A DNA stretch of 11,870 nucleotides from JANNRR01 sp031401675 (GTDB taxonomy: Bacteria; Pseudomonadota; Alphaproteobacteria; Rhodobacterales; Rhodobacteraceae), in the NCBI GenBank assembly GCA_031401675.1, contig JANNRR010000007.1:1-11870 (forward strand), given 5' to 3'. The notes under the pieces are model-generated. The model had not been told where the DNA came from and did no database searches. It worked only from the letters and a program-made list of their open reading frames with translations. The position numbers were made by a program, and so were the translations under genes. Shown in pieces: positions 1 to 7,583 of this stretch (its first letter is position 1; every line of letters begins with the position of its first letter).

Positions 1-262
1 CTTTTCGACCGACAACCGGGCGCGCGTCGATCGGCTGATGGAAACGGTCCGCCCGATTGCGGCGCAGCACGATGCCAGCCCGGCACAGATCGTCATTGCC
101 TGGACCCTGGCGCAGCCGGGTCTGACCTTTGCCCTTTGTGGGGCGCGCAATCCTGAACAGGCCCGCGAGAACGCAAGGGCCGGGACCGTCCGCTTGTCCG
201 GCCTCGAAATCGACGAGATCACCCGCGCCGTCACAACCAACCTCAGCGTTGCACCCGCCTGA
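1..262 (+). CDS. Aldo/keto reductase, C-terminal part (5' end outside window)
   Basis: The frame is open from base 2 to the TGA at 260-262 and gives about 86 residues. It matches the C-terminal end of the NAD(P)H-dependent aldo/keto reductase family: a segment like SPAQIVIAWTLAQPG, then a CGARNPEQARENA stretch, which in this family lines the cofactor pocket, and a final LSGLEIDEI helix. The catalytic Asp, Tyr, Lys and His residues lie upstream and cannot be checked. Family members reduce sugar aldehydes or ketones, or oxidise the matching alcohols, in the cytosol. It lies 56 bases upstream of the GlpD-like gene on the same strand, so it is probably part of the same catabolic operon. The family is fairly certain; the substrate is unknown. 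Confidence 0.85.
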   Translation, partial: FSTDNRARVDRLMETVRPIAAQHDASPAQIVIAWTLAQPGLTFALCGARNPEQARENARAGTVRLSGLEIDEITRAVTTNLSVAPA

Positions 263-305
263 AGGTGCTTCGCAGCACGATGACACCTGCGGGGCGCACT
301 CCCGC

Positions 306-311
306 AAAGGA
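306..311 (+). promoter_or_regulatory. Ribosome binding site deciding the start of the GlpD-like gene
   Basis: AAAGGA lies seven bases before the ATG at 319. The frame is also open from an ATG at 265, but that one has no comparable purine-rich site, and the 18 extra residues (beginning MLRSTMTPAG) do not look like part of the flavoprotein fold. The start at 319 is therefore preferred. Confidence 0.6.
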
Positions 312-318
312 AAAAGCC

Positions 319-2007
319 ATGCCCGACCCCCGGCAAGAAAGGATCAATGGCATCGCCGCAAACGGCTCTTTCGACGTGATCGTCGTGGGCGGTGGGATCA
401 ATGGCATCGGCGTCTTTCACGACCTGTCCTTGCAGGGTCTACGCGTGCTGCTGGTCGAGATGAACGACTTCTGTTCGGGCTGCTCAGCGGCTCCTTCGCG
501 AATGATCCACGGCGGTCTGCGTTATCTGGAGAACGGCGAGATTTCCCTTGTTCGCGAAAGCCTGATCGAGCGGGACCGTTTGTTGCGCAATGCCCCGTAC
601 CTGGTGCGACCACTGCCGACGACGATTCCGATTGATCGGGTGTTCTCTGGCCTCGCCAACGCGGCCTTCGGATTTCTTGGTTTTACGGGTCGGCCACGCC
701 CGCGCGGCGCGGTGCCGATCAAACTGGGACTGATCCTGTACGACGCCATTACCGGCCGCAACCGGATGCTGCCCCGGCACCGCTTTCGTGGTGGGGTGGC
801 CACGCAGGCCGTCTGGCCCGCGCTGCGCAAAGATGTGCGCTTTTCGGCCACCTATCACGATGCGTGGATATCGCATCCCGAACGCCTTGGGCTGGAACTG
901 ATCGGCGATGCTGCCCGGCACAATCCCGAAGCCTTTGCCCTGAACTATGCGCGGCTTGAGACCGGGGAAGATGGGTTCGTGCTGACAGATGCTGAAAGCG
1001 GCCGACGTTTGCCCGTCAGCGCAAAGGTCCTTGTCCACGCGACCGGGGCCTGGATCGACCAGAGTGCCGCAACCCTCGGAGCGCGGCTGAACGAAAGGCT
1101 CGTGTCGGGCACCAAGGGATCGCACCTGATCCTGGACAATCCGGCGCTGATGGCGGCGCTGAACGGCCATATGATTTACTTCGAACACAGCGACGGCCGT
1201 GTGTGCATCGTGTTCCCTTATCTGGGTCGGGTGCTTGCTGGCTCTACCGATCTGCGGGTGAACGAGGCCGGCAGGACCGCCTGCACCGACGCGGAACGCG
1301 ACTATATTCTTGACGCGGTGCAGTCCCTGTTTCCCGCAATCCCGGTCACGCAAGGCCAGATCGTCTACAGCTATGCGGGCATCCGCCCCCTGCCAGTCAG
1401 CGATGCCGATTTCACCGGCAAAATCTCGCGCGGCCATTCGGTGCGCCGCCTGCGCGGGGACATCCCGCAGATCGGAATGATCGGCGGCAAGTGGACGACC
1501 TACCGGGCCTTTGCCGAGGAAACGGTCGATCTGGTACTGGCCGACCTTGGCGTGGCGCGCCGCGCCAACACCCGTGATTTGCCGATCGGGGGCGGCGCGG
1601 GGTTCTCGGAACGGCTGACAGAAGACCTCATGGCACAACACGGGCTGACCCCGACCCGTTCCATGCATCTGGCAGATCTTTACGGCTCCAACGCTGCATC
1701 GGTAGCGGCATTTTGTGCCGGACGGGACGACCGCCTACTGCCCGGCGTCGAGTTGACCGAAGCCGAAGTGGTCTGGTTCATCCGCCATGAACAGGCCCTG
1801 CATCTTGCCGATGTGCTGCAACGGCGCAGCCCGCTTGCCATCTGCGGTGCGCTGTCATCGGAACTGGTCGACGCCACCGCCCGGGTTATGGCCCAGGAAT
1901 GCGGCTGGACCGAAGCGCGAACAAAGGCCGAGATCGCCGGTTTCCTGAGCGATCTCGAAACGTATCACGGGGTCAGACTGGCCCCATCGGAAGGAGTTTC
2001 CTCATGA
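319..2007 (+). CDS. FAD-dependent polyol-phosphate dehydrogenase (GlpD/EryB-like)
   Basis: This 562-residue flavoprotein is of the glycerol-3-phosphate dehydrogenase/oxidase type. An N-terminal dinucleotide fold carries GGGINGIGV at about 24-32. The family signature SRMIHGGLRYL follows at 60-70, GTKGSHL at 264-270 and the second signature IGGKWTTYR at 388-396. A C-terminal helical domain (about 415-550) resembles the DAO_C domain. Family members oxidise sn-glycerol-3-phosphate, or erythritol phosphate in the case of EryB, and usually pass electrons to quinone at the inner membrane face. Its stop overlaps the aldolase start (ATGA). Sitting between a sugar reductase and an aldolase plus FGGY kinase, it more likely acts on a phosphorylated polyol than in general glycerol metabolism. 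That substrate is inferred; plain GlpD activity is the alternative. Confidence 0.88.
   Translation: MPDPRQERINGIAANGSFDVIVVGGGINGIGVFHDLSLQGLRVLLVEMNDFCSGCSAAPSRMIHGGLRYLENGEISLVRESLIERDRLLRNAPYLVRPLPTTIPIDRVFSGLANAAFGFLGFTGRPRPRGAVPIKLGLILYDAITGRNRMLPRHRFRGGVATQAVWPALRKDVRFSATYHDAWISHPERLGLELIGDAARHNPEAFALNYARLETGEDGFVLTDAESGRRLPVSAKVLVHATGAWIDQSAATLGARLNERLVSGTKGSHLILDNPALMAALNGHMIYFEHSDGRVCIVFPYLGRVLAGSTDLRVNEAGRTACTDAERDYILDAVQSLFPAIPVTQGQIVYSYAGIRPLPVSDADFTGKISRGHSVRRLRGDIPQIGMIGGKWTTYRAFAEETVDLVLADLGVARRANTRDLPIGGGAGFSERLTEDLMAQHGLTPTRSMHLADLYGSNAASVAAFCAGRDDRLLPGVELTEAEVVWFIRHEQALHLADVLQRRSPLAICGALSSELVDATARVMAQECGWTEARTKAEIAGFLSDLETYHGVRLAPSEGVSS
1991..1996 (+). promoter_or_regulatory. 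Strong Shine-Dalgarno for the aldolase gene, inside the upstream gene
   Basis: AAGGAG is placed seven bases before the ATG at 2004, within the last codons of the GlpD-like gene. It fixes the aldolase start at 2004; the frame is open from 1899, but that upstream extension lies wholly inside the preceding gene and does not resemble the family. The site allows independent initiation at the ATGA overlap as well as coupled translation. Confidence 0.7.
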
Positions 2008-2849
2008 AGATCACCCCCAAGGTTCGTCTGAACCGAATGTTCCGAAATGGCGGCTGTCTGGATGTCGCCGTCGATCACGGTGTCTGCAACGAGCCGTCGT
2101 TTCTGGCCGGGCTTGAGGATATGGGCCGCGTGGTGGACATGCTGGTGGGGGCAGGCCCGGATGCGATCCAGATGACCTTTGGACAGGCCGACCTTTTGCA
2201 GGCGCGCCCCGAATGCGATAAGCCTGCACTGGTGATGCGTCTGGACATGGGCAATCCCTACAATTCCTCCCGGCACCGGGTGATGTGGGCCGAGTTGCAG
2301 AACGCCGCCGACCCCGTTTTGCCCGCAATAGAGATGGATGCCGCCTGCGTGGTGGTCAACCTGTTCATGCTGCCCGACGAGCCGGAGTTGTTTCGCCAAT
2401 GCGTCCAGAACATCGCGCGGGTGCGAGCCGATTGCTCGCGCTATGGCATGCCCTTGATGATCGAGCCCTTGGTGATGCTGCCCAATGACGTGCGGGGCGG
2501 TTATCTTGTCGATGGCGACGCGGAAAAGATCGTCACGCTGGTGCGCCTTGCGACCGAGATGGGGGCCGACATCATCAAGGCCGATCCGACGGCGAACCCG
2601 CAGGACTTTCACCGGGTGGTCGAGGCTGCCCGCGTGCCCGTTCTGGCGCGCGGCGGTGGCAAGGAGGACTTGCGGCAGGTGCTGGAAAAATCCGCCGCGC
2701 TGGTCGCGCAAGGGGCCAAGGGTCTGGTCTACGGGCGCAATATCTATCAGCACGCCAATCCCAAGGCAGTCGTCGCGGCCTTGATGGCGATCATCCATCA
2801 GGGAGCCGATGCTGCCGCGGCATGGGACATCTACACCCATGGCGCCTGA
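2004..2849 (+). CDS. Class I aldolase of the DhnA/LacD/DeoC type
   Basis: This 281-residue TIM-barrel protein resembles the DhnA-type class I fructose-bisphosphate aldolases and LsrF (COG1830-like, DeoC/LacD superfamily). Visible features are the early VAVDHG motif (21-26), the strand ending GADIIKADPT, whose Lys192 is the expected Schiff-base lysine, ARGGGK (215-220) and GLVYGRNIYQH near 240-250. The last two are expected to hold the phosphate. Enzymes of this type split or form ketose phosphates through dihydroxyacetone phosphate or related donors, without a metal. It overlaps the upstream gene by 4 bases and the kinase by 11, pointing to coupled synthesis in one pathway. I infer that it cleaves the ketose phosphate made by its neighbours. 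The exact substrate is unknown; an LsrF-like thiolase-type reaction is possible but less likely here. Confidence 0.85.
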   Translation: MKITPKVRLNRMFRNGGCLDVAVDHGVCNEPSFLAGLEDMGRVVDMLVGAGPDAIQMTFGQADLLQARPECDKPALVMRLDMGNPYNSSRHRVMWAELQNAADPVLPAIEMDAACVVVNLFMLPDEPELFRQCVQNIARVRADCSRYGMPLMIEPLVMLPNDVRGGYLVDGDAEKIVTLVRLATEMGADIIKADPTANPQDFHRVVEAARVPVLARGGGKEDLRQVLEKSAALVAQGAKGLVYGRNIYQHANPKAVVAALMAIIHQGADAAAAWDIYTHGA

Positions 2850-4347
2850 CCTGATCCTTGGCATCGACATCGGCAACACCGTCGTCAAGGCGGTGCTGTT
2901 CGACCTTGAGGGTGGCCAGATTGCCCGGCATGGCATCGACGGCACCACTCTAAAACCGGCACCGGGGATGGTCGAACGCCCGGTCGCCGAGCTTTGGGCG
3001 AATGCGCGCGCAGCCATTTCGGGCTGTCTGGAAGCGGCGCAAGTGGATGCTGGCCGGATTGCCGCTATTGGTTTGGCTGGCCACGGCAACGGGCTTTACC
3101 TTTTGGACAGGGCCGGGCAGCCGCTGCTTGGCATCCAGTCGCTTGATACGCGGGCGGCATCGCTTGCGGCCGACCTGGACCGCAGCACTGGCCTTGATCT
3201 GCATGCGATCTGCCTGCAACGACCCTGGCCGTCGCAAACACCGGTTTTGCTGGCCTGGCTCAAAACGCATCAGCCTGACACCTACGCCGATGCCGGAACC
3301 CTCTGCTTTGCCAAGGATATCATCGGCTGGAACCTGACAGGCGTTAGAGCCAGCGAAATCTCGGACATGTCAGGCGCCGGTCTTTTGCGCCTGCCCGAGG
3401 CGCGTTATGACGCTGAACTTTTGGCGCTCTACGGCCTGTCCGATTCTATGGCTTTGCTGCCGCCGCTGGCTCAGCCGACCGAGGTCGTGGGGCAAGTCAC
3501 GCCAAAGGCCGCTGCTGCAACCGGTCTGCGCGCCGGGACGCCCGTGGTCGCCGGATACTTCGACGTGGTGGCCTCGGCGCTGGGGTCGGGGGCAGTCGGC
3601 GCGGGGGCTGCGTCCATCGTGCTGGGAAGCTGGTCAATCAACCAGACCTTTGCCGATGTGCCCGCCCGCGATCCGCGCATCTTCATGGTCGCGGCCTTTG
3701 GCGCGGGACGCTTTGCTAACATGGACAACAGCGCCACATCTGCCGCCAATCTGGAATGGTATGTGCGCACGCTGCTGGAACGGGGCGGCCACCACGATGA
3801 TCCCTTTGGGCAGGTGAACGATCTGGTTGGCGGTGCACAAGTGGTTCCGGATGACCCGATGTTTCATCCCTTCCTCTACGGTGGCAGGAACGGCGCGCAT
3901 CAGCGGGGCGGCTTCTATGGCCTGGCCGGGTGGCACGACGAGGGCCACTTGCTGCGTGCCCTGTATGAGGGCGTAGGATTCGAGCACCGCCGTCATGTGG
4001 ATGTGCTGACCGCGACCGGCGCACAAATTCAGCGCGTCACCCTCTCGGGTGGCGGCACTCGTTCGCCGCACTGGCCACAGATGATGGCGGACATCCTTGG
4101 GCTGCCGGTCACTCTGGGCAGCGCAGAAGAAACCGGTGCTCTTGGCGCGGCCATAGCCGCCTCAGTTGGGACAGGCCATTACCCAACCGAGGAGGCCGCC
4201 GTTGCCGCCATGACGAAAGCCAAGGCGCAGCTTTCTCCTGACCCTTCGCGACGCGCCCTGCACGACCGCCGCTTTGACGTTTGGCAACGCCTCACGGCAG
4301 CGATGGAGCCGTTCTGGGCCGACCTGGCGGACTTGGGCAAGCCATGA
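2839..4347 (+). CDS. FGGY-family carbohydrate kinase (polyol or ketose kinase)
   Basis: This 502-residue kinase has the two actin-like halves of the FGGY family. The N-terminal phosphate loop is GIDIGNTVVKAVLFD (8-22). GYFDVVASALGSG at 239-251 contains the probable catalytic base Asp242. The C-terminal ATP-binding signature runs LSGGGTRSPHW to ADILGLPV (402-424), followed by EETGALGAAIAA. The GYFDVVA motif and overall length recall L-xylulose and erythritol kinases (LyxK, EryA) more than glycerol kinase, but this is from memory. It would transfer phosphate from ATP to a sugar or sugar alcohol in the cytosol. The start at 2839 overlaps the aldolase end by 11 bases and has only a weak ribosome site, so translational coupling is likely. 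Its stop overlaps the GMC start (ATGA). Confidence 0.88.
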   Translation: MAPDLILGIDIGNTVVKAVLFDLEGGQIARHGIDGTTLKPAPGMVERPVAELWANARAAISGCLEAAQVDAGRIAAIGLAGHGNGLYLLDRAGQPLLGIQSLDTRAASLAADLDRSTGLDLHAICLQRPWPSQTPVLLAWLKTHQPDTYADAGTLCFAKDIIGWNLTGVRASEISDMSGAGLLRLPEARYDAELLALYGLSDSMALLPPLAQPTEVVGQVTPKAAAATGLRAGTPVVAGYFDVVASALGSGAVGAGAASIVLGSWSINQTFADVPARDPRIFMVAAFGAGRFANMDNSATSAANLEWYVRTLLERGGHHDDPFGQVNDLVGGAQVVPDDPMFHPFLYGGRNGAHQRGGFYGLAGWHDEGHLLRALYEGVGFEHRRHVDVLTATGAQIQRVTLSGGGTRSPHWPQMMADILGLPVTLGSAEETGALGAAIAASVGTGHYPTEEAAVAAMTKAKAQLSPDPSRRALHDRRFDVWQRLTAAMEPFWADLADLGKP

Positions 4348-5945
4348 CCGACGAGGGCCGGTACGATTACATCATTATCGGTGCCGGGACGGCAGGCTGC
4401 GTGCTGGCCAACCGTCTTACCGCCGATGGCCGCACCCGTGTGCTGCTGCTCGAGGCCGGGGGTTCGGACCGCTATCACTGGGTGCAGATCCCAGTGGGCT
4501 ATCTTTACTGCATCGGCAATCCGCGCACCGACTGGATGATGAAGACTGCCCCGGAGCCTGGTCTGAACGGCCGCAGCCTGACCTATCCGCGCGGCAAGAT
4601 CTTGGGCGGCTGCACCTCGGTTAACGGGATGATCTACATGCGCGGCCAGGCCGCCGACTATGACCACTGGCGGCAACTGGGCAACACCGGATGGGGCTGG
4701 GACGACGTTCTGCCCTATTTCCGCAAGTCAGAGGATCATTGGGGCGGCGAGACCGAAATGCACGGGGCGGGCGGCGAATGGCGGGTCGAACGCCAGCGGC
4801 TGAACTGGAACATTCTGAACGCCGTGCAGGAGGGGGCAAATGAGTTCGGCATCCTGCCGCGCGACGATTTCAACGACGGATCGAACGAGGGGTCGGGCTT
4901 TTTCGACGTCAATCAGGCACGCGGCGTCCGCTGGAACTCTGCGCGAGGCTTTTTGCGCCCGGCCCTTCGGCGCGGCAATCTGCGGCTGGTGACGCATGCG
5001 CTCGTGACGCACATTACCTGCGAGGGGCGTCGCGCGACCGGGGTTGAATGGCTTGTCGACAATCATCCCTATGCAGCCTCTGCCGGGGCCGAGGTCATCC
5101 TGGCGGCGGGGGCGATCAACAGCCCGAAACTGCTGGAGCTTTCCGGGATAGGCCAGCCGGACCGCATCGCAGGCCTTGGGATAACGCCGGTCCATGACCT
5201 GCCCGGCGTTGGCGAAAACCTGCAAGACCATCTGCAGATCCGCACCGTGTTCAAGGTGCGGGGCACCAGCACCCTGAACGACCGGGCGGGCAGCCTGTTT
5301 GGCAAGGCCCGCATCGCGCTGGAATATGCCCTGACCCGCAGCGGCCCGATGTCGATGGCCCCCAGCCAGTTCGGCATGTTCACCAAATCAAGCCCGGACC
5401 GGGAGACGCCCGACCTTGAGTACCACATCCAGCCGCTGTCGACCGACCGTCTGGGCGACCCGTTGCATTCCTTTTCGGCAATTACCGTATCAGTCTGCAA
5501 CCTGCGCCCGACGTCCGTAGGCCACGTGCACGCCACCACCCCCCGGCCCGAGACGCAACCAGAGATCCGGCTGAACTACCTGACCACCGACGAAGACCGC
5601 CGCGTGGCCGTGATCTCGATCCGGCAGGCGCGGCAGATCATGACGGCGCGGGCACTCCAGCGTTATGCCCCCGACGAATGGCTTCCCGGCGCTGGCTTTC
5701 AAACCGACGTGGCCCTCACAGCAAAGGCGGGCGACATCGCGACGACGATCTTTCACCCGGTAGGCACCTGCCGCATGGGCACGGACGCGCAGGCCGTGGT
5801 CGATCCTTCCCTGAAGGTGCAGGGAATGGCGGGCTTGCGGATCGTCGATGCCTCGGTCATGCCACGCATAGTTTCGGGCAATACCGCCTCCCCTGTCGTA
5901 ATGATCGCCGAACGCGCGGCTGATCTGATCCTGGGACGAGCCTGA
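4344..5945 (+). CDS. GMC-family FAD oxidoreductase (choline/polyol dehydrogenase-like)
   Basis: This 533-residue flavoprotein shows the full set of glucose-methanol-choline motifs. They are the N-terminal FAD loop IIGAGTAGCVLANRL (11-25), signature 1 around GKILGGCTSVNGMIYMRG (84-101), signature 2 AGAINSPKLLELSGIG (255-270) and the C-terminal FHPVGTCRMG with His471 and SGNTASP with Asn513, the usual catalytic His/Asn pair. Length is typical of bacterial choline-dehydrogenase-like enzymes. Such proteins oxidise primary or secondary alcohols to aldehydes or ketones and pass electrons to quinones or oxygen. There is no signal peptide, so it should be cytoplasmic or at the inner membrane face. 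The ATGA overlap with the kinase and its place in the operon suggest a polyol or alcohol intermediate of the same pathway as substrate. Confidence 0.9.
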   Translation: MTDEGRYDYIIIGAGTAGCVLANRLTADGRTRVLLLEAGGSDRYHWVQIPVGYLYCIGNPRTDWMMKTAPEPGLNGRSLTYPRGKILGGCTSVNGMIYMRGQAADYDHWRQLGNTGWGWDDVLPYFRKSEDHWGGETEMHGAGGEWRVERQRLNWNILNAVQEGANEFGILPRDDFNDGSNEGSGFFDVNQARGVRWNSARGFLRPALRRGNLRLVTHALVTHITCEGRRATGVEWLVDNHPYAASAGAEVILAAGAINSPKLLELSGIGQPDRIAGLGITPVHDLPGVGENLQDHLQIRTVFKVRGTSTLNDRAGSLFGKARIALEYALTRSGPMSMAPSQFGMFTKSSPDRETPDLEYHIQPLSTDRLGDPLHSFSAITVSVCNLRPTSVGHVHATTPRPETQPEIRLNYLTTDEDRRVAVISIRQARQIMTARALQRYAPDEWLPGAGFQTDVALTAKAGDIATTIFHPVGTCRMGTDAQAVVDPSLKVQGMAGLRIVDASVMPRIVSGNTASPVVMIAERAADLILGRA

Positions 5946-5958
5946 GCAAGGAAACACC

Positions 5959-6252
5959 ATGTCCGAAACCCAAACCGTCTTCGCGATCATAGAAGCGTCA
6001 GAGCCCGACATGCGGCTGGTTAAGGCCGCCGTTGCGGATCTGGCCCGGCAGTCGGCTGCCGAACCGGAATGCCTGCGCTATAACTCGGATCTGTCAGTCA
6101 AGGAGCCCAAACGGCTGATCATCCACGAAATCTGGGGGAGTAAAGTAGCCCTCCAGAAACATCGCGAGTCGGTCCACGTCTCGCAGTTTAAGGCTTCCAT
6201 CACCCATACCACCGCAACTGTCTGGGCAAGCGCCTTCCATCTTGTTCCATGA
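5959..6252 (+). CDS. Small antibiotic-biosynthesis-monooxygenase (ABM) domain protein
   Basis: This 97-residue protein resembles the ABM/YgiN type of ferredoxin-like fold. It has an initial beta strand (TVFAIIEA), a helix, then a segment like CLRYNSDLSVKEPKRLIIHEIWGSKVALQKHRES and a closing VSQF helix. The EIW..ALQKH pattern is typical. Known relatives are dimers acting as quinol monooxygenases, haem-degrading enzymes or lactaldehyde-related proteins (YgiN, LsrG); many have no known role. AAGGA at 5948-5952 lies six bases before the ATG, and the gap to the GMC gene is only 13 bases, so it belongs to the operon as its last visible member. It may act on a reactive carbonyl or quinone formed by the pathway; that is inference. 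Confidence 0.8.
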   Translation: MSETQTVFAIIEASEPDMRLVKAAVADLARQSAAEPECLRYNSDLSVKEPKRLIIHEIWGSKVALQKHRESVHVSQFKASITHTTATVWASAFHLVP

Positions 6253-6274
6253 TAAGCTGATCTTGATTGAGTAT

Positions 6275-6296
6275 CTTTCGAACTGAGAGGCGAAAG
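6275..6296 (+). terminator. Weak hairpin after the catabolic operon
   Basis: CTTTCG at 6275-6280 pairs with CGAAAG at 6291-6296 around a 10-base loop, 22 bases after the last operon stop. The sequence after it is GGCCTTTGGTTT rather than a clean T run, so it is at most a weak intrinsic terminator. The stretch 6253-6327 holds nothing else that I can identify. Confidence 0.2.
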
Positions 6297-6327
6297 GGCC
6301 TTTGGTTTCCAGCAACCCTTGTAGCGC

Positions 6328-6900
6328 TCAGAAGCCCGTCTCCACGTAGACGCCCGCGCAGTCGTAAGCGACCGCCGATGCCGCGGCCCCGTTGTTCAAG
6401 AACAACCGCGGCGACAGGAACTGGGTGTTGGCGGGCAGGTCCGCCGTGGTCTCCTGCTCGAACACGGTGCCCGAAACCTCGTCGACGACCCGCACCCAGA
6501 CGGAACTGCCGTTCGGTGGTGCCGCGATGTACAGCGTCAGCACCCCACCCGTCGCGATGGCGAAACTCGCCCCCATGTCGGACAGCGTCGGCGCGCCGGT
6601 GCCGTCGTTCGCGGCCAGCTGCCAGCGGGTGTGGGTGCCGCGCTGGAAGCCAATGCCAATGCAGTTGATGGCAGTGGCCAGCGTCAGGGTGGTGGCCAGC
6701 GCGGCGGTCGATCCTTAGAGGCCGAAAAACCCCATGCCGGCCGCCTGTAGCGTCGTCAGCGAAATCCGCGTGACGAAGGTCCAGCCGCCCAGCCCCGCCG
6801 CGTTGCCGCGCCAGCAGGCCCAACCGGCGGAACGCTGTTCAGCGGCCGAATCCACCACCGCCGCCGAGGTCAGACGCCAGCGCCGCATGCTGGCGGCCAG
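6328..6900 (-). pseudogene. Phage structural-protein fragment, C-terminal part, interrupted by a stop
   Basis: Read on the minus strand, one frame gives about 190 residues ending at the TGA in 6328-6330. It is interrupted by a single in-frame TAA at 6715-6717, right after GWTFVTRISLTTLQAAGMGFFGL. After the stop the frame continues with GSTAALATTLTLATAINCIG, then TLYIAAPPNGSSVWVRVVDEV, SPRLFLNNGAAASAVAYDC and VYVETGF. From memory this resembles the C-terminal half of tail or fibre-like proteins (DUF2793 type) in Rhodobacterales prophages, where the sequence runs through without a stop. The N-terminal part is missing, replaced by IS630 sequence near 6900. No other phage gene is present. It is almost certainly a dead remnant; the exact family needs a profile search. 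Confidence 0.6.
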
Positions 6901-7525
6901 GTTCATCGCCGCGTCCAGCACCCAGGGGGCGATCAGGCCGTCGTGGCCAAGTCCCGCGATGAAGGTCTGGGTGTGCTAGTGGCCGAAGGGGGCATGGTCG
7001 ATCGGGCGGGTGCCGACCGGAGCCCAGCCCGTGGTCTTGACGAGATTGGTCTTTAGGCTCGTTTCGTCAATAAAAACCAGCCTTTCCAGCATGTTGGCCA
7101 TGTCTGGCTGGCGTTGCTCAATCCAGTTGCGCCGCCGCTCGGCCACGTCGGGCCGCAGTTGCTCGCTGGCCAGCAGGTTTTTTTCTATGGCTGAGGCCAA
7201 GCCGGTGCAGCCATCTGCCGACCGAACCGCGATGCACCGATACGCCATGAACCGCGGCCATTTCCACCACGATCTCATCCAGCGTCAGGTCACCCTTGAC
7301 CGCCAACCGCGCGCGCAGCCAGTCGTTGCAGGGCGCAAGCTTGCCCACGGCACGGTTGCCTTGAGGCCGCAGCGCAAGCGCCCCGGTCTCTCGTTTCAGG
7401 ATCACAAGATCATTGACGAATTTAGGCGACACAAAGAAGTGCCGCGCAGCCTCGCGGCGCCCATGACCCGCCTCGACAAAGGCGATGACCCGACTGCGAA
7501 GTTCAACAGGATGCGATTTGCCCAT
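6901..7525 (-). pseudogene. IS630-family transposase, frameshifted, nonsense-mutated and 3'-truncated
   Basis: The N-terminal half starts at 7525 (MGKSHPVELRSR) and carries the helix-turn-helix part (VEAGHGRREAARHFFVSPKF), then LTLDEIVVEMAAVHGVSVHRGSVGRWLHRLGLSH. At the A7 run (7178-7184, T on the plus strand) the frame shifts by one base and continues as EKNLLASEQLRPDV and RLVFIDETSLKTNL, whose FIDET holds the first Asp of the DDE triad. A TAG at 6976-6978 replaces the Trp expected in the usual APFGHW motif. The frame resumes with HTQTFIAGLGHDGLIAPW and stops matching the family at about AAMN (6901). The second Asp and the Glu are absent, so the element cannot make an active transposase. Confidence 0.82.
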
Positions 7526-7553
7526 ACCTAACCCCTATAGCTGGTGAGCAAAG

Positions 7554-7583
7554 GGAATCACACTTCAACAAACTTGTGAATCC
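7554..7583. repeat. Imperfect inverted repeat upstream of the IS630 remnant
   Basis: GGAATCACA at 7554-7562 pairs with TGTGAATCC at 7575-7583 with one mismatch over nine bases and a 12-base spacer. It lies about 30 bases upstream of the transposase start, so it could be part of the element's terminal region or a binding site for the transposase. The outer end of the element is not certain; a TA dinucleotide at 7610-7611 is one possible boundary. The stretch 7612-7788 shows no gene that I can support. Confidence 0.35.

Noticed and set aside
484..1668. Long open frame on the minus strand opposite the GlpD-like gene
   Set aside because: It is antisense to a gene with clear flavoprotein signatures and its translation resembles no family; long antisense frames are common in GC-rich genomes.
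1965..3089. Long minus-strand frame opposite the aldolase and kinase
   Set aside because: It spans two overlapping real genes and is compositionally a shadow; no motif supports it.
6200..6823. 207-residue minus-strand frame across the phage fragment
   Set aside because: It is Arg/Gly/His-rich and typical of an out-of-frame GC-rich read; the neighbouring frame holds the recognisable phage-like sequence.
7010..7531. Plus-strand frame opposite the IS630 remnant
   Set aside because: It is antisense to recognisable transposase sequence and has no family resemblance.
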